A stretch of DNA of 60,797 bases from Chlorobaculum sp. (lineage in GTDB: Bacteria; Bacteroidota; Chlorobiia; Chlorobiales; Chlorobiaceae). The position numbers and the translations under genes are program-made. The notes below the pieces were generated by a model, which was not told where the DNA came from, did not search any database, and saw only the letters and a program-made list of their open reading frames with translations. The stretch lies in contig JAAXXD010000004.1 in NCBI GenBank assembly GCA_013334655.1, forward strand, positions 1 through 60,797, in the 5' to 3' direction. The first letter of the stretch is position 1. Every line of letters starts with the position of its first letter. This document shows, piece by piece, positions 39,284 through 50,754 of this stretch.

Positions 39284-40345
39284 ATGATTATACCCGAATA
39301 TGGCCGGACATTGACCCCTGATGAGTGGAAACCGGTCATCGATGAGATGCTGGCATCCAGGCACATTCTTTTTACCACCCACGAAAATTCCGATGGCGAC
39401 GGGCTTGGCAGCCAGGTCGCGCTGGCTCTTGTACTCAAGGCGCTTGGCAAGGAGGTGGCGATTTTCAACACCTCGGAGGTTCCGCCGAACTATCAGTTCC
39501 TGAAGGAGCTGCATGAAATCAAGCTCTTCCGTGACCGCGACGAGGAGTCGATGCAGGAGTTTTTCATCGCCGATCTGCTCGTGGTGCTCGACGCCAACCT
39601 GCACGACCGGATTGGCAAGCTCTGGCCGCATGTCGAGTTCGCCAGGGAGATGAGCAGCCTCAGGGTGCTTTGCGTCGATCATCATCTGGAACCCGAAGAT
39701 TTTGCCGACATCACGATCTGCGAGACCTACGCCTCTTCGACCGGCGAGCTGGTCTGCGATCTCATCCTCGCCCTCGAGCAGCGAACCGGACAGAAGCTGT
39801 TCACCGCCGAAGTCGCCTCGGCGCTCTATGCGGCCATCATGACCGATACCGGTTCATTCCGGTTTCCCAAAACGACGCCCTACACCTACCGCCTTGCCGG
39901 GATGCTGGTCGATCATGGGGCCAATCCCGAACTGCTCTATGACCGCATTTACAACGCGCTCACGCCGGAGGCGCTCAAGCTGCTAGGCCTGTCGCTCTCA
40001 AGCATCAAAATCATCGAAAACGGGCTGATCTCCTGGCTCTTCATTACGCAGGAGATGCTTGAACGAACCGGCAGCAAGCTGTTCGACACCGATCTCATCA
40101 TTCGCTATCTGCTGAGCGTGCCGACCGTGAAGGTGGCCGTGCTGCTCGTGGAGATGCAGGATGGGCGGTGCAAGGTGAGCTTCAGGTCACGAGGCAAAAT
40201 ATTTGTCAACCAGCTGGCCAAGCATCACGGCGGCGGCGGCCACATGAACGCCGCGGGCTGCCTGTTGCGGATGTCCGCCGAGAAGGCGCAGCTCGTGATT
40301 CTCGAGGATGTACGCAAGTTCGCCCTTGAGCAGGTCAATACTTAA
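39284..40345 (+). CDS. nrnA: DHH-family oligoribonuclease / pAp phosphatase NrnA
   Basis: 353 residues. The DHH domain has [16 protein letters not shown] (in place of DxDAxGS) and [13 protein letters not shown] with the DHH triad, followed by [10 protein letters not shown]. The DHHA1 domain ends [12 protein letters not shown]. NrnA degrades 2-5 nt RNAs and dephosphorylates pAp; homologues in Chlorobi also resemble DHH phosphodiesterases, so cyclic-di-AMP-related activity is not excluded. It is 32 bases ahead of pepA. Confidence 0.9.
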   Translation: MIIPEYGRTLTPDEWKPVIDEMLASRHILFTTHENSDGDGLGSQVALALVLKALGKEVAIFNTSEVPPNYQFLKELHEIKLFRDRDEESMQEFFIADLLVVLDANLHDRIGKLWPHVEFAREMSSLRVLCVDHHLEPEDFADITICETYASSTGELVCDLILALEQRTGQKLFTAEVASALYAAIMTDTGSFRFPKTTPYTYRLAGMLVDHGANPELLYDRIYNALTPEALKLLGLSLSSIKIIENGLISWLFITQEMLERTGSKLFDTDLIIRYLLSVPTVKVAVLLVEMQDGRCKVSFRSRGKIFVNQLAKHHGGGGHMNAAGCLLRMSAEKAQLVILEDVRKFALEQVNT

Positions 40346-40377
40346 TTCTTACAAATATTACTACTTGCGTCCCGAAT

Positions 40378-41898
40378 ATGAATTATAGCGTTACAGCAAA
40401 AGAGGGTGGGCTGGTCAATGCCGATATCCTCGTCCAGCTTTTCAGCAAAAAAGAGATGAAGCGCGATGCAGCAAAGGTGCTCGCCGCTCTGGGCGTTGTC
40501 GCGAGTCCCGATGGCGATTTCAAGGCTGCCGCGGGCGAGATTGCGCTGCTCTACCGTCAGGCTTCTGGCGATGAGGCGTCTCGAGTGCTGCTTGTCGGTA
40601 TCGGCGAGGGCAAAGAGGTCGCGGATTATCGCAAGGCAGCCGAAGCGGTCGCTCGCAAGGCGGTAGATATGCATCTCGGCGTGCTCGCCATCGATTGTTC
40701 GCCGGTCGACGACTGGGCGAAGCACTCGAAGCAGAAGCCGGAGGAGCTGGCGGCCACGCTTGTCGAGGGTATCCAGTACGGCGCGTACCGCTTCGACCGC
40801 CTGAAGAGCGGCAAGCTCGACAAGGAGGAGAAGAAGGAGAAGGCAGAGAAGCCTAAAGCCATTGAGGAGCTGGTGCTTGCCGGATGCGGCAACCGGCTCG
40901 ACGCCATCGAAAAAGGGGCTGGAAAAGGGATGATTGTCGGCTCGTGCCAGAACCGGGCGCGAGACCTGGTCAACCTTCCGGGCAACCATCTCTCCGCCGG
41001 GGAGCTGGCCCATGCGGCCATCGAGGCGGGCAAGCGCGGCGGCTTCGAGGTGACGGTGTTCGATAAAGCGAAGATCACCGAGCTTGGCATGGGCGGACTG
41101 CTCGCCGTCAACAAAGGCAGCCAGGAGCCTCCGACCTTCACCATTCTCGACTACAAGCCAAAGGGCAAAACGAAAAAAACTATAGCTCTGGTCGGCAAAG
41201 GTGTCACCTTCGATTCCGGCGGCATTTCGCTGAAGCCTGCCCAGGGGATGGAGGAGATGAAGTCGGACATGTCCGGAGCCGCCGCGGTGATCGCCACGGT
41301 CGAGGCTGCCGCCGGACTGGGGCTGCCGTTCAGGATTGTCGGTCTCATACCGGCTACCGACAACATGCCGAGCGGTTCGGCGCAGATGCCGGGCGACGTC
41401 ATCACGACCATGTCGGGTATTACGGTCGAGGTCGGCAACACCGACGCCGAGGGTCGTCTGATTCTCGCCGATGCGCTCACCTACGCCAAAAAGGAGTACG
41501 ATCCCGACGTAATCGTTGATCTGGCGACGCTGACCGGCGCTTGCATCGTAGCGCTTGGCAGTACAGTCGCAGGACTTTTCAGTAACGACGACGATCTGGC
41601 GGAGAGTATTTTCAAGGCAGGACTATCTTCGGGCGAGAAGGTGTGGCGGATGCCGCTTTGGGACGAGTACGACGAGCTGATCAAATCCGACGTGGCCGAT
41701 GTGCACAACACCGGCGGACGTGGCGCGGGCTCGGTGACGGCGGCAAAGTTCCTCCAGAAGTTCATCGACGGCCACAAGCGCTGGGCGCATATCGACATTG
41801 CCGGCCCCGCATTTCCGGCCAAAGGCGGCTCGAAAACGCCAGGTGCTACCGGCTTTGGCGTGCGCCTCGTGCTTGATCTGCTCAAGAGCTGGTCATAA
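40378..41898 (+). CDS. pepA: Leucyl aminopeptidase (M17, PepA)
   Basis: 506 residues. A variable N-terminal domain precedes the M17 catalytic domain, with [28 protein letters not shown] and the signature [14 protein letters not shown] supplying zinc ligands and catalytic residues. ENIA-type hexamerisation contacts are not discernible by eye. It removes N-terminal residues from peptides in the cytoplasm. Confidence 0.95.
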   Translation: MNYSVTAKEGGLVNADILVQLFSKKEMKRDAAKVLAALGVVASPDGDFKAAAGEIALLYRQASGDEASRVLLVGIGEGKEVADYRKAAEAVARKAVDMHLGVLAIDCSPVDDWAKHSKQKPEELAATLVEGIQYGAYRFDRLKSGKLDKEEKKEKAEKPKAIEELVLAGCGNRLDAIEKGAGKGMIVGSCQNRARDLVNLPGNHLSAGELAHAAIEAGKRGGFEVTVFDKAKITELGMGGLLAVNKGSQEPPTFTILDYKPKGKTKKTIALVGKGVTFDSGGISLKPAQGMEEMKSDMSGAAAVIATVEAAAGLGLPFRIVGLIPATDNMPSGSAQMPGDVITTMSGITVEVGNTDAEGRLILADALTYAKKEYDPDVIVDLATLTGACIVALGSTVAGLFSNDDDLAESIFKAGLSSGEKVWRMPLWDEYDELIKSDVADVHNTGGRGAGSVTAAKFLQKFIDGHKRWAHIDIAGPAFPAKGGSKTPGATGFGVRLVLDLLKSWS

Positions 41899-41944
41899 GG
41901 AGAGCCAAAGGAGCCATCTGTTATAAAGCGTAGAATTGTCATTT

Positions 41945-42649
41945 ATGTCAGTGGTCAGACAGAATCCGGTGGTGATCGTTCCGGGTGTGCTCTTCTGGGA
42001 CTCCCTCTACGAGGTGATGAAAGAGGCGCTTTCCGCCTCGATACCGGCAGAAAAAATCGCCATCGCGCCGGTCAATCTCCTCGACTGGATCGGCTTTCCG
42101 CCATCGCCCGAGCGCTCGACCAACCGGGTCATGGCGGTGCTCGACCGGACGGTGCGTCGTATGGCGAGGAAATTTCCCGGCGAGCCGGTGACAATCGTCG
42201 CGCACAGCGGCGGCGGCACGGTGGCCATGGTCTATCTGCTGGAACAACCGTTCCAGGGCGATTCGTATGCCGTGAACGGCATGGTTGGTCGGCTGGTGAC
42301 GCTCGGTACTCCGTTTCATACGCACGAGCATTTCGCAAAAATCAAGACCGATTTTATTTTCCGGCATCTTGGTCCTGAATTTTTCCGTAAATATCAGGTG
42401 GTCTCAGTCATCAGCGATCGATACAAAGGTTCACTCGATGGCGGAATTACTGAGAAACTGTGTTATATGTTTTACCGGGGAGTTACCGACGATGGGAATC
42501 TTGCCGGAGATGGCGTCGTACCAGCGAAAAGCTGTTTTCTGGAAGGCGCTGAAAATGTTACTATACCCGAATGCGAACATTTGCCAGCCCCGCATACAAG
42601 GTGGTATGGTACCAAAGATGGAGTTGAACAATGGATAGCGTGGCTATGA
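41945..42649 (+). CDS. Alpha/beta hydrolase (lipase/esterase-like)
   Basis: 234 residues from ATG 41945 ([14 protein letters not shown]). The nucleophile elbow is AHSGGG, preceded by [21 protein letters not shown] and the C-terminal acid and His ([22 protein letters not shown]) complete a plausible catalytic triad of Ser, Asp and His. The layout resembles cyanobacterial and chloroplast lipase-like proteins. The substrate is unknown. The stop TGA overlaps the next ATG as ATGA, indicating translational coupling to the lipoprotein gene. Confidence 0.82.
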   Translation: MSVVRQNPVVIVPGVLFWDSLYEVMKEALSASIPAEKIAIAPVNLLDWIGFPPSPERSTNRVMAVLDRTVRRMARKFPGEPVTIVAHSGGGTVAMVYLLEQPFQGDSYAVNGMVGRLVTLGTPFHTHEHFAKIKTDFIFRHLGPEFFRKYQVVSVISDRYKGSLDGGITEKLCYMFYRGVTDDGNLAGDGVVPAKSCFLEGAENVTIPECEHLPAPHTRWYGTKDGVEQWIAWL

Positions 42650-43476
42650 AGCCATTGAGGCGCATCGTCGTCATCATTTTAGCCGGAGCGACAATCGCCA
42701 CGACCGCCTCCTGCACCCGGAACGAGCGGAAAAAGGAGGAAGAGAAGCATCTCGAATCGATGATGTCCATTCTTGTCCAGGTGCAGAAAAATCTTGGACG
42801 GATTCGTCAGAAAGAGGCCGTGGTCGTCCGGCTTTCATCGGACGTCGAGGGACGCAAGCCGCAAAGCGCCGAACAGATCGGGCGGGAGATCGACAACAAT
42901 ATCCGCTTCATCGACTCCACGCTGACGGCCAGCAAGAGCCTGGTCACAACGCTCGAACAGCAGAACCACGAATCCCAATACCGCATAGCGGCGCTCGATC
43001 GCATGACCGGTCAGTTGAAAGGGGAGCTCGACAAGAAGAGCCTCGAAGTTGGCGCCATGAAAGGGGAGATTTCAAAGCTGAGCAAGCAGATCGCCAGGCT
43101 TACCAACACGGTCGATGTGATGGATGAGGCTATCAGCGACCAGGAGGAGCAAATGGTCAAAGCCTATTACATCAGCGGCACAGTCGATCAGCTTGTCGCC
43201 CGGGGGATTCTGCTTTCGCCGGGAGCTTTTTCCCGTTTTCTTGGCGCCCAGCCCGTTCTGGCCAACGATTTCGATGTCCGGCCATTCAGGACCATTGATA
43301 TTACCGAAACCAAGGATATATATCTTGACAAGCCGCTGAGCCGACTGCATATCATAACCCCTCATACCAAAGGTTCTTATGCGCTTGTCGGCGGTAAAAC
43401 CTCCACGCTTTTACTGATAAAAAACGAGACGGAGTTCTGGAAGAAGTCCAGATGTCTGATAATCGTGGTGCAGTGA
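42646..43476 (+). CDS. Putative lipoprotein with long coiled coil
   Basis: 276 residues from ATG 42646, which overlaps the previous stop. An N-terminal hydrophobic segment ends in a Cys (ATTASC, C23), a weak lipobox with Thr at -3. Residues about 30-165 are a strongly predicted coiled coil ([58 protein letters not shown]). The C-terminal domain ([38 protein letters not shown]) is probably beta-rich. Likely anchored in the envelope. Function unknown. Confidence 0.78.
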   Translation: MKPLRRIVVIILAGATIATTASCTRNERKKEEEKHLESMMSILVQVQKNLGRIRQKEAVVVRLSSDVEGRKPQSAEQIGREIDNNIRFIDSTLTASKSLVTTLEQQNHESQYRIAALDRMTGQLKGELDKKSLEVGAMKGEISKLSKQIARLTNTVDVMDEAISDQEEQMVKAYYISGTVDQLVARGILLSPGAFSRFLGAQPVLANDFDVRPFRTIDITETKDIYLDKPLSRLHIITPHTKGSYALVGGKTSTLLLIKNETEFWKKSRCLIIVVQ

Positions 43477-43521
43477 GCGGTCACGTTCGATTTTGTTCAG
43501 ATCAATTCAACAAGTGAGTGC

Positions 43522-44859
43522 ATGAAGATAACCATATTCGGTTCCGGTTACGTCGGACTGGTGACCGGTGCCTGTTTTGCCGAGGTTGGCAATGACGTGC
43601 TGTGTGTCGATATTGACGAAAACAAGATAGCCCGTCTTCTGAAGGGTGAAATTCCTATTTACGAGCCAGGTCTTGACGAAATGGTTGTCAACAATCTTCG
43701 TGAAGGACGGCTCAGATTCACCACCAGCATAACCGATGGGGTCGATTTCGGCATCTATCAGTTTATCGCTGTCGGTACGCCGCCCGACGAAGATGGTTCG
43801 GCTGACCTCAGCCATGTGCTCAGCGTTGCCGACAGTATCGGTCGCAACATGGAGGATTACCGTATCGTGATCGACAAATCGACGGTTCCTGTCGGTACGG
43901 CCGATCTGGTGCGCGAAACGATCCGTACCGTGCTCGAAGAGCGGGGCAAGGCACTCGATTTCGATGTCGTCTCCAATCCCGAGTTCCTCAAAGAGGGTAA
44001 CGCCGTGGACGATTTCATGAAGCCCGAGCGTATCATTGTCGGCGTGGATAATCCGCGCACCAAGGAGCTTCTGCGCAATCTCTACGCGCCGTTCAACCGC
44101 AGCCACGAGCGGTTTATCGCGATGGACATTCGTTCGGCGGAGCTGACCAAGTACGCGGCCAATGCGATGCTCGCCACCAAGATCAGCTTCATGAACGAGA
44201 TCGCCAATATCGCCGAACGCGCGGGCGCGGATGTCGAGGCGGTGCGCAAGGGGATCGGTTCCGATTCGCGAATCGGGTTTTCATTTATCTATCCCGGCGT
44301 TGGGTATGGCGGCTCCTGCTTCCCCAAGGATGTGCAGGCGCTGGAGCGCACAGCCCGGAAGCTCGGGTACGAATCACGAATCCTGCAAGCGGTCGAGGCG
44401 GTCAACGACGACCAAAAAATGAGTCTCGTGTCGAAAATCCGCGACCATTTCGATGGCGATCTGAAGGGGCGTGTCATCGCGATGTGGGGTCTGGCGTTCA
44501 AGCCGAATACCGACGACATGCGCGAAGCGCCAAGCCGCAAGATCATCGAAGAGCTGTGGGAGGCGGGCGCGATGGTTCGGGCGTATGATCCCGTCTCCAT
44601 GCACGAGGCGCGGCGCATCTATGGCGACCGGCCCGATCTGGTGCTTGTCGAGCATCCCGACGAGGCTCTCAAGGGGGCTGATGCGCTGGCTATCATTACG
44701 GAGTGGATGGTTTTCCGCAGCCCCGATTTCGAGCTGATTAAAAGCTCCCTGAAAGAGCCGGTCATCTTCGACGGCAGGAACATCTACAACCCCGACATGG
44801 TGGAGCAGATGGGTATCAGTTACTACTCAATCGGCCGCCGTCCCCGTCTGGTTCGCTGA
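43522..44859 (+). CDS. ugd: UDP-glucose/UDP-N-acetylmannosamine-type 6-dehydrogenase
   Basis: 445 residues. Rossmann motif [29 protein letters not shown], the central helix [21 protein letters not shown], and the catalytic Cys in YGGSCFPKD. Oxidises UDP-glucose to UDP-glucuronate for exopolysaccharide or lipopolysaccharide building blocks. The family includes related UDP-sugar dehydrogenases, so substrate is probable, not proven. It ends 8 bases from the converging thiD. Confidence 0.92.
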   Translation: MKITIFGSGYVGLVTGACFAEVGNDVLCVDIDENKIARLLKGEIPIYEPGLDEMVVNNLREGRLRFTTSITDGVDFGIYQFIAVGTPPDEDGSADLSHVLSVADSIGRNMEDYRIVIDKSTVPVGTADLVRETIRTVLEERGKALDFDVVSNPEFLKEGNAVDDFMKPERIIVGVDNPRTKELLRNLYAPFNRSHERFIAMDIRSAELTKYAANAMLATKISFMNEIANIAERAGADVEAVRKGIGSDSRIGFSFIYPGVGYGGSCFPKDVQALERTARKLGYESRILQAVEAVNDDQKMSLVSKIRDHFDGDLKGRVIAMWGLAFKPNTDDMREAPSRKIIEELWEAGAMVRAYDPVSMHEARRIYGDRPDLVLVEHPDEALKGADALAIITEWMVFRSPDFELIKSSLKEPVIFDGRNIYNPDMVEQMGISYYSIGRRPRLVR

Positions 44860-44866
44860 TCCCGCC

Positions 44867-45700
44867 TTATCGATTCATTCCCGGTCGGCATTCGACCTTC
44901 CGGCCGGGAAAGTGCTCCAGTGGGCCGTTGCCGCGCCCGATCCTCCACGACGCTCCAGCCAGTAATGCTTCTCTCGTATAAGCGATAGCGCTTTTCACGG
45001 CTTCGTTCATCGGCAATCCTTTCACCACTCCGCATGCGATTGCCGACGAGAGGGTGCAGCCGGTCCCGTGCGTGTTGATCGTGTCGATTTTCGGATTCGA
45101 GTACCAGAAAAATCTCCCCTCGTGCAGCAGGCAGTCATTACAGTATTCGTCCTCCCCGTGTCCCCCTTTAATCAGCACGGAACGCGCTCCTTGCCTATGT
45201 AATTCTATCGCCATTTTCTCGATTTCAACCTGAGATACGGGCGCTTTGTCGCGGCCTGTCAGCAACGTCGCCTCTGGCAGATTCGGGGTGATCAGGCTGG
45301 CCAGAGAAAAGAGCCGTTGCATCGATGCCATATTCTTTGCATCAAACAGCGATTTTCCGCTTGATGAGCGCAAAATGGTGTCGAGCACGACAGGAACCGC
45401 ATCAAGGGTTTCGATGAGCCTGGCGACCGTTTCTGCCGCATCAGGAGAGCCAAGCATTCCTATCTTGATAGCATCGATGCGAATATCGGCGGCAATCGTC
45501 TCGAACTGTTCGGCGATAAATGCCGGCGGAATCTCGTGAATCGACCGCACTCCGAGCGTGTTCTGCGCTGTCACGGCAGTGATGACGCTCAGGCCGTAGC
45601 AGTCGTTGGCGGCGATGGCTTTCAGATCAGCCTGGATGCCCGCTCCGCCGCTGCCGTCCGAACCGGCGATGGTCAGCACTGTAGTATAGTTGCGCATCAT
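44867..45700 (-). CDS. thiD: Hydroxymethylpyrimidine/phosphomethylpyrimidine kinase ThiD
   Basis: 277 residues. The ribokinase-like fold starts [20 protein letters not shown] with the HMP-binding Gln, and carries [28 protein letters not shown], and the ATP/anion-hole motif [12 protein letters not shown]. Phosphorylates HMP to HMP-PP. Its ATG overlaps the thiE stop as ATGA. Last gene of the minus-strand thiamine operon. Confidence 0.95.
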   Translation of the reverse strand: MMRNYTTVLTIAGSDGSGGAGIQADLKAIAANDCYGLSVITAVTAQNTLGVRSIHEIPPAFIAEQFETIAADIRIDAIKIGMLGSPDAAETVARLIETLDAVPVVLDTILRSSSGKSLFDAKNMASMQRLFSLASLITPNLPEATLLTGRDKAPVSQVEIEKMAIELHRQGARSVLIKGGHGEDEYCNDCLLHEGRFFWYSNPKIDTINTHGTGCTLSSAIACGVVKGLPMNEAVKSAIAYTREALLAGASWRIGRGNGPLEHFPGRKVECRPGMNR

Positions 45701-46314
45701 GCTTGCCTGATCCTTCTCACCAGTTCGCGGGAAGCGTCCGCAGGATCGTCGCTTTCGGATACCGCCGAGATGACCGCGATGCCCGAGGCCCCAGCGCGGA
45801 TCACCTCAGCGGCGTTTTTCAGCTCGATACCGCCGATGGCGATGACCGGCAACTGCGCGGCATTGCGGATTGGCTTGATTGCTGCTGTGCCGAGCGGTGG
45901 CGAGGGCTTGTCTTTGGAGTATGTCGGGAAGATGTGCCCCACGCCGATGTAGTTCGCTCCATCTTTCGCTGCGCTAACAGCTTCGGCGGTGCAGGAGACC
46001 GATACGCCGATGATCGCGCCGGGGCCGAGCAGGGCGCGGGCGGCGGGGGCCGGCATATCCTGCTGGCCGAGATGCACGCCGTCGGCTTGCATCGCCAGGG
46101 CAATATCGACCCGGTCATTGACGATGAACATCGCTTGCCGCTCACGGCACAGTTCCTGAATCCTGACCGCCCACTCGAAAAGCTGTCGGCCCGAGGCTGT
46201 TTTTCTTCGCAATTGCACGATTCCCGCACCACCTTCGAGGGCCATTCGGGCCAGTTCGACGGGATCGGATCGCTCATCGGTGATGACGCAGAGGAGTCTT
46301 CGTGGCAGGGTCAT
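45697..46314 (-). CDS. thiE: Thiamine-phosphate synthase ThiE
   Basis: 205 residues from ATG 46314 ([17 protein letters not shown]). The TIM-barrel motifs are typical: [44 protein letters not shown] for substrate and magnesium binding, and [14 protein letters not shown]. It couples HMP-PP to hydroxyethylthiazole phosphate. An upstream in-frame extension (31 residues) has no family character. Overlaps both the upstream TenI-like gene and thiD by 4 bases. Confidence 0.94.
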   Translation of the reverse strand: MTLPRRLLCVITDERSDPVELARMALEGGAGIVQLRRKTASGRQLFEWAVRIQELCRERQAMFIVNDRVDIALAMQADGVHLGQQDMPAPAARALLGPGAIIGVSVSCTAEAVSAAKDGANYIGVGHIFPTYSKDKPSPPLGTAAIKPIRNAAQLPVIAIGGIELKNAAEVIRAGASGIAVISAVSESDDPADASRELVRRIRQA

Positions 46315-46949
46315 GAGGGCATGAATGAGAGATAGCGACTGATGGTTTCCGGCATTGATCCGGCATCGAGAAACGGCGTGAGCGCGGCGACGCCCCATGC
46401 TCCGCATTCGATGCAGGCGAGCGCTTTATCAGGCGTGATGCCGCCGACGGCGAAGACCGGGATGCGGACTTTTGCGCAGATTTCCCGGAGGCGTTCGAGG
46501 CCCTGGGGAGGGCCGAAAGGCTCCTTGGATGGAGTATGGAAGACTGGCCCGAAAAGCAGGTAATCGAGGCCCGCTGACGAGGCTTTCAGCGCGGAGGTTT
46601 CGCTATGGACGCTCTGTCCGACAATCAGACCTTTTGTAGCCTTCCGGACGGTATCGGCAGGGCATGAGGATTCGGGAAGATGCACGCCTTTGGCACCCGC
46701 AGCCAGCGCGATGTCGAAGCGTTCGTTGACGGCGAGTATCGATCCGGCGGCATCGATAACGGGCGCGATCTCATGGCAAAGTGCCCAGAGCGAAGAGGCG
46801 TCGAGCATTTTCTCGCGAATCTGGAAGATCACCGGAGCTGAGTGAGCGAGAGCCTGAGCCTGCTTCTGAACGAGGCCGCGCTGCGCGAGATGTTCGCCGC
46901 CACTGCTGACAATCATCAGCCGGGGGAGTGAGGGATGTTTTCCAGCCAT
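46311..46949 (-). CDS. tenI: TenI-like thiamine-phosphate-synthase-fold protein
   Basis: 212 residues from ATG 46949 ([12 protein letters not shown]); a GTG start at 46967 is possible. ThiE/TenI TIM barrel with [50 protein letters not shown] and [13 protein letters not shown]. The QIREK and LPES patterns are those of the TenI branch, a thiazole tautomerase in B. subtilis, rather than ThiE. It leads the tenI-thiE-thiD operon; no TPP riboswitch is seen ahead of it in the short gap to ridA. Confidence 0.85.
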   Translation of the reverse strand: MAGKHPSLPRLMIVSSGGEHLAQRGLVQKQAQALAHSAPVIFQIREKMLDASSLWALCHEIAPVIDAAGSILAVNERFDIALAAGAKGVHLPESSCPADTVRKATKGLIVGQSVHSETSALKASSAGLDYLLFGPVFHTPSKEPFGPPQGLERLREICAKVRIPVFAVGGITPDKALACIECGAWGVAALTPFLDAGSMPETISRYLSFMPS

Positions 46950-47061
46950 AGGTACTATTTCTGGCACAATAACTATTTTTCAAAGGAATCCCAATGCCGG
47001 AAAATTCCACGTGGCAACTCAGGTTCTCCGGCCTTTTTTCAAGCAAAACATAACAACAGCG

Positions 47062-47541
47062 ATGGCATCAAATGAAGAAAATCTGAGACGCTCAGGCATT
47101 GTCCTGCCTGAATTACCCGCTCCCGCCGGACTGTATCGTCCCGGAATTCGAGTCGGCGACATGATCTATACCTCGGGTCAATTACCACTGGTCGGCGGGA
47201 AACTGATCGAACCGGGAGGAAAGGGGAGCGTCAGCATCGAGCGTGAAGCAGAGGCGACGATAGCCGCCAGAACGGCAGCGCTCAATGCGGTCGCGGTTTT
47301 GCGTTCCGTCGCCGGAACCCTCGACGCCGTGACGAATATCGTCAAGTTAACCGTCTATGTCTCCAGCGCCGAAGGATTCACAAATCAGCACAAGGTGGCC
47401 AACGGAGCCTCGGAACTTGTCGGTGAAATCTTCGGCGAAACGGGTCAGCATGTCCGTTCTGCAGTCGGCGTTAAATCTCTTCCCCTTGATGCCAGCGTTG
47501 AGATCGATATGATTGCATGTTGTCCAATAAAAAAAGAGTAG
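47062..47541 (+). CDS. ridA: RidA/YjgF-family enamine/imine deaminase
   Basis: 159 residues from ATG 47062 (MASNEENLRRSGIVLPEL). RidA fold with GDMIYTSGQLPLVGGKL, NAVAVLRSVAGTLDAVTNIVKLTVYVSS and HVRSAVGVKSLPLDASVEIDMIAC, which includes the conserved active-site Arg. It is the longer RidA subtype (about 155 residues). Hydrolyses reactive enamines released by PLP enzymes. Followed by an 820-base AT-rich desert. Confidence 0.9.
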   Translation: MASNEENLRRSGIVLPELPAPAGLYRPGIRVGDMIYTSGQLPLVGGKLIEPGGKGSVSIEREAEATIAARTAALNAVAVLRSVAGTLDAVTNIVKLTVYVSSAEGFTNQHKVANGASELVGEIFGETGQHVRSAVGVKSLPLDASVEIDMIACCPIKKE

Positions 47542-48363
47542 ATTTGTCTTTAACATCCTTGAAAAAATCCGAAATAGGCAGCATAATTTTACAATTATAG
47601 CTGCCTTATTTATTTTATTAAACTTCAAATTCTATTTATTAGAATGTGTATTATAATTTATAATGTTTTGTGTGATTGTTGTTATTATTGTGTAATGTTA
47701 TTATGAAAATATACTCAAAAACACTTAATAGAAATTTTAATCAAATTAATATAAGAGGTTATATTAAAATAATATAGAGTCATTTTATAAAAAATTTGTT
47801 AAACTAATTTATTGTATTAAAAAATAGAATATTATTAATTTTTCTTGTGCGGATAATATTTTTATAAATAATGTATTAATATTGTTATTTATGTGATATA
47901 GTGTATCTGATATCTTTCTTCGATATTTCACATTATTTGCGGCAATATTCTTTATATTTTATTTTAAAAATTCTCATTAAATTAAAAATTAATAAATTTT
48001 ATATGCGATTAAGGTTTTGAAAATACCCTTTTATTTTATGAGTTTAATGATGGCTTAATTCATGATGAAAAGCTGCAAAATTGCAGGTTTTTGCTGTCGA
48101 TATTTCTTGATGTGATCGTTACAGTTGCGAATTCCCCTTCTCTTCGGTACAATTAGAGGTAATTAATTGCCATGCTCTATCGGCCGGTTTCCGCTGATCT
48201 GTCTTTACTACTCTATGCTCGTGTCACATCCTGCTCTGGAATTCCTGGGCAGGATTTCATGAATTTCTTCCGCTGTTTCGTTATCATCTTGTTCGGAAGG
48301 GATTGACGAGATCACGTTCAGTCAATTCAGCACTAATTCCATATTCAATCTGAAGCTTTCTCT
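47542..48363. other. Strongly AT-rich gene desert between ridA and the C-terminal protease
   Basis: About 820 bases without any plausible gene; 47560-48130 is very AT-rich and full of stop codons in all frames. No tRNA, IS end, CRISPR or long inverted repeat was recognised. The last 200 bases return to normal composition and presumably hold the protease promoter. It may be a decayed insert or an unrecognised RNA/regulatory region. Confidence 0.6.
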
Positions 48364-49980
48364 ATGTCTCGTATATTCAGTGTCCTTCTCATGATTCTCG
48401 TCGGGGGATTCGGTTACTTTATCGGATGGCGGATGAATAGCGGGCCGAGTGGCAAAATGGTCGATGCCTACAGTTTGATCAAGACGTTCTATGTCGATCC
48501 GGTCAACGCGGACAGCCTGCAAAGCGCGGGTGTGCGCGGCATGTTGCAGTCGCTCGACCCCCACTCCATCTATCTTGAACCGGAGACAGCGGCGCTCACC
48601 CAATCGACCTTCAATGGCAATTTCGAAGGGATCGGTATCGAGTTCGATGTCGTGCGCGATACCCTTCTCGTGGTCACGCCTCTTGCGGGCGGGCCGAGCG
48701 AATTGGCTGGCATCATGCCCGGCGACCGGATCATCGCTATCGACTCGAAGAGTGTCATTGGCATCAAGCCTTCGGCGGTACTCGGCAAGCTCAGGGGTGA
48801 GCGATGCACGAGAGTCGGCCTGAAAGTTTATCGTCCGTTGACCCACCGGACGATTGATTTTAAGGTCACTCGCGGTAAAATCTCGACATCGAGTATAGAC
48901 GCGGCGTTTCTCGACGATGCGAGCACCGGTTACATTCGAATCAGCCAGTTCGTCGAGACCACAGGAAGCGAGTTTCACAAAGCGTTGAAAAAGCTGCGTG
49001 CGATGGGGATGATGCGGCTCATTGTCGATGTGCGCGGCAATCCGGGTGGCTATTTCGATCAGGCCGTGGCCGTAGCGGATGAACTGCTGCCGGCGGGAAA
49101 GCTCATCGTCTATACCAAAAGCCGCCACGGCGGGGATGACCAGATGAAGTATTCTTCAACTTCAGGAGGGATTTTCGAGCAGGGCGAGGTTTGCCTGCTC
49201 GTTGACCGCGGAAGCGCTTCGGCGGCTGAAATTCTTGCTGGCGCTTTGCAGGACAACCGGCGCGCATTGCTTATCGGTGAGCTGACCTTTGGCAAGGGAC
49301 TTGTCCAGCGCCAGTTCAAGCTGCCCGATGCATCGGTTATCCGAATTACCGTTTCGAGATACTTCACGCCCTCGGGACGGCAGATCCAGCGGGAGTATGA
49401 CGAGGGCCTTCAGGGGCGCGAGCGCTATTACAAGGAGATGTTTACCCGGAACCTGCCCGGAATTTTTATGAAAAAATACGGCGGCCTGATGTACAAAGAG
49501 GGGCAGGATATTTCGGTTTACAGTACCGGCAGTATGCTGAAAAAAGGTTCGGCTGACAGCCTCAGCGCGGCGCTGGCCAAGGCGGGCGGCATCATGCCCG
49601 ATTACTGGGTTTTTGGCAGGCCGTACAGCAATCTCTATCAGGAGCTTTATGCCAAGGGAGTCATCGAGGATATCGCCCTGAAGCTCATCGACGATGCATC
49701 CGATCCCGTTCAGCAGTACCGGCGCTCGGCGGCCTTGTTTCTTGACGGATATCGTGTGCCGGTGAACCTCGAAGCGCTGGTCAGAAAAAGATGCGCAGAT
49801 GCGAAGGTTCAGTTTGATCCGGTAGAGTTTGGCCGGGACAGAGCTATCATAGCCCTTGCGCTCAAAGCACGGATTGCGAGGCATTTGTTCGGAACGGAAG
49901 AGCAGGTCAGGGTGTTGATCCGTGAAGGCGATCCGGTCATGAAGGTTGCGCGTCATTTCATTGAAAAGCGGGCTTCATGA
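48364..49980 (+). CDS. C-terminal processing peptidase (S41 family, CtpA-like)
   Basis: 538 residues. N-terminal signal anchor (residues 3-20), then the S41 N-domain, a PDZ domain (about 80-160: FEGIGIEFDVVRDTLLVVTP, LAGIMPGDRIIAIDSKSVIG), and the catalytic core with VDVRGNPGGYFDQA, the serine in DRGSASAAEILAGALQD and the lysine in TFGKGLVQ (Ser-Lys dyad). A 150-residue C-terminal extension is less conserved. Periplasmic processing or degradation of envelope proteins. Confidence 0.92.
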   Translation: MSRIFSVLLMILVGGFGYFIGWRMNSGPSGKMVDAYSLIKTFYVDPVNADSLQSAGVRGMLQSLDPHSIYLEPETAALTQSTFNGNFEGIGIEFDVVRDTLLVVTPLAGGPSELAGIMPGDRIIAIDSKSVIGIKPSAVLGKLRGERCTRVGLKVYRPLTHRTIDFKVTRGKISTSSIDAAFLDDASTGYIRISQFVETTGSEFHKALKKLRAMGMMRLIVDVRGNPGGYFDQAVAVADELLPAGKLIVYTKSRHGGDDQMKYSSTSGGIFEQGEVCLLVDRGSASAAEILAGALQDNRRALLIGELTFGKGLVQRQFKLPDASVIRITVSRYFTPSGRQIQREYDEGLQGRERYYKEMFTRNLPGIFMKKYGGLMYKEGQDISVYSTGSMLKKGSADSLSAALAKAGGIMPDYWVFGRPYSNLYQELYAKGVIEDIALKLIDDASDPVQQYRRSAALFLDGYRVPVNLEALVRKRCADAKVQFDPVEFGRDRAIIALALKARIARHLFGTEEQVRVLIREGDPVMKVARHFIEKRAS

Positions 49981-50052
49981 GCCGCCGGGGAAGAACTCTT
50001 TACCGGACGGATCGATGGTTGTTCAGCATTTTATCATACAATCAGTTTCTTT

Positions 50053-50712
50053 ATGTCATTACTTGAAACAATTAACAGTAACACCTGCACGCTCAGGTTC
50101 AGAAACGACTGGCTGAAGATTTTCACCTGCCCGGTGCCTTCATCCGATTTTCTGTCGTTCGTCGGCGTAGCCACGATCGATGCGCCCCAGCACTCCGTGC
50201 TCAGTCTTTTGTACGACATTGAGTCCGCGACCGAGTGGGTGTGGAAAACCCGCGAGATGCGCGTGCTTCAGGAGCTTGCCGACGACAACGAGGGGCGGGT
50301 GGTCTATCAGGTCGTCAGCGCTCCATGGCCGGTATCGGATCGCGATATTGTCACTCGCTCGACGGCCTATATCGATCCCGAGACATCGGAAGCTTTCGTC
50401 AATATCGAAAGCCTGCCCGATTTCATTCCTGAAAAAAACAATTGCGTGAGGGTGCGCAAGCTCGAAGGGGCGTGGAACATCATGCCGCTGTCGGAAAACT
50501 CGTGCCGCGTGGTCTTCAGGCTGCATATCGAGCCTGCCGGTGAAATCCCGTCATGGCTGGCCAACATCGCCGTTATCGACACGCCGTACCATACGTTGAA
50601 CAATATGCGCGATATGGTAAAACGCGAAAAATACCGTAATCCTGTCGGCGTTCCGTTAAAGGAGTCCAAAGAGGTGATCATCAGGAATTACAACGATTTC
50701 ATTGTCGAGTAA
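50053..50712 (+). CDS. START-domain lipid-binding-like protein (first of a pair)
   Basis: 219 residues. A START/Bet v1-type helix-grip domain spans nearly all of it: [48 protein letters not shown], and C-terminal helix ([23 protein letters not shown]). These features match StAR-related domains that bind hydrophobic ligands in a pocket. No signal peptide. A paralogue follows 42 bases downstream. Ligand unknown; photosynthetic-pigment or lipid handling is only speculation. Confidence 0.85.
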   Translation: MSLLETINSNTCTLRFRNDWLKIFTCPVPSSDFLSFVGVATIDAPQHSVLSLLYDIESATEWVWKTREMRVLQELADDNEGRVVYQVVSAPWPVSDRDIVTRSTAYIDPETSEAFVNIESLPDFIPEKNNCVRVRKLEGAWNIMPLSENSCRVVFRLHIEPAGEIPSWLANIAVIDTPYHTLNNMRDMVKREKYRNPVGVPLKESKEVIIRNYNDFIVE

Positions 50713-50754
50713 GCCACCAGGTCTCTCCCTATCATTACCATAAGAGTCAAGCCA

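Noticed and set aside
46950-47061. Possible TPP riboswitch ahead of the thiamine operon.
   Set aside because: The gap to ridA is short and no CUGAGA/GG-type conserved aptamer bases were recognised.
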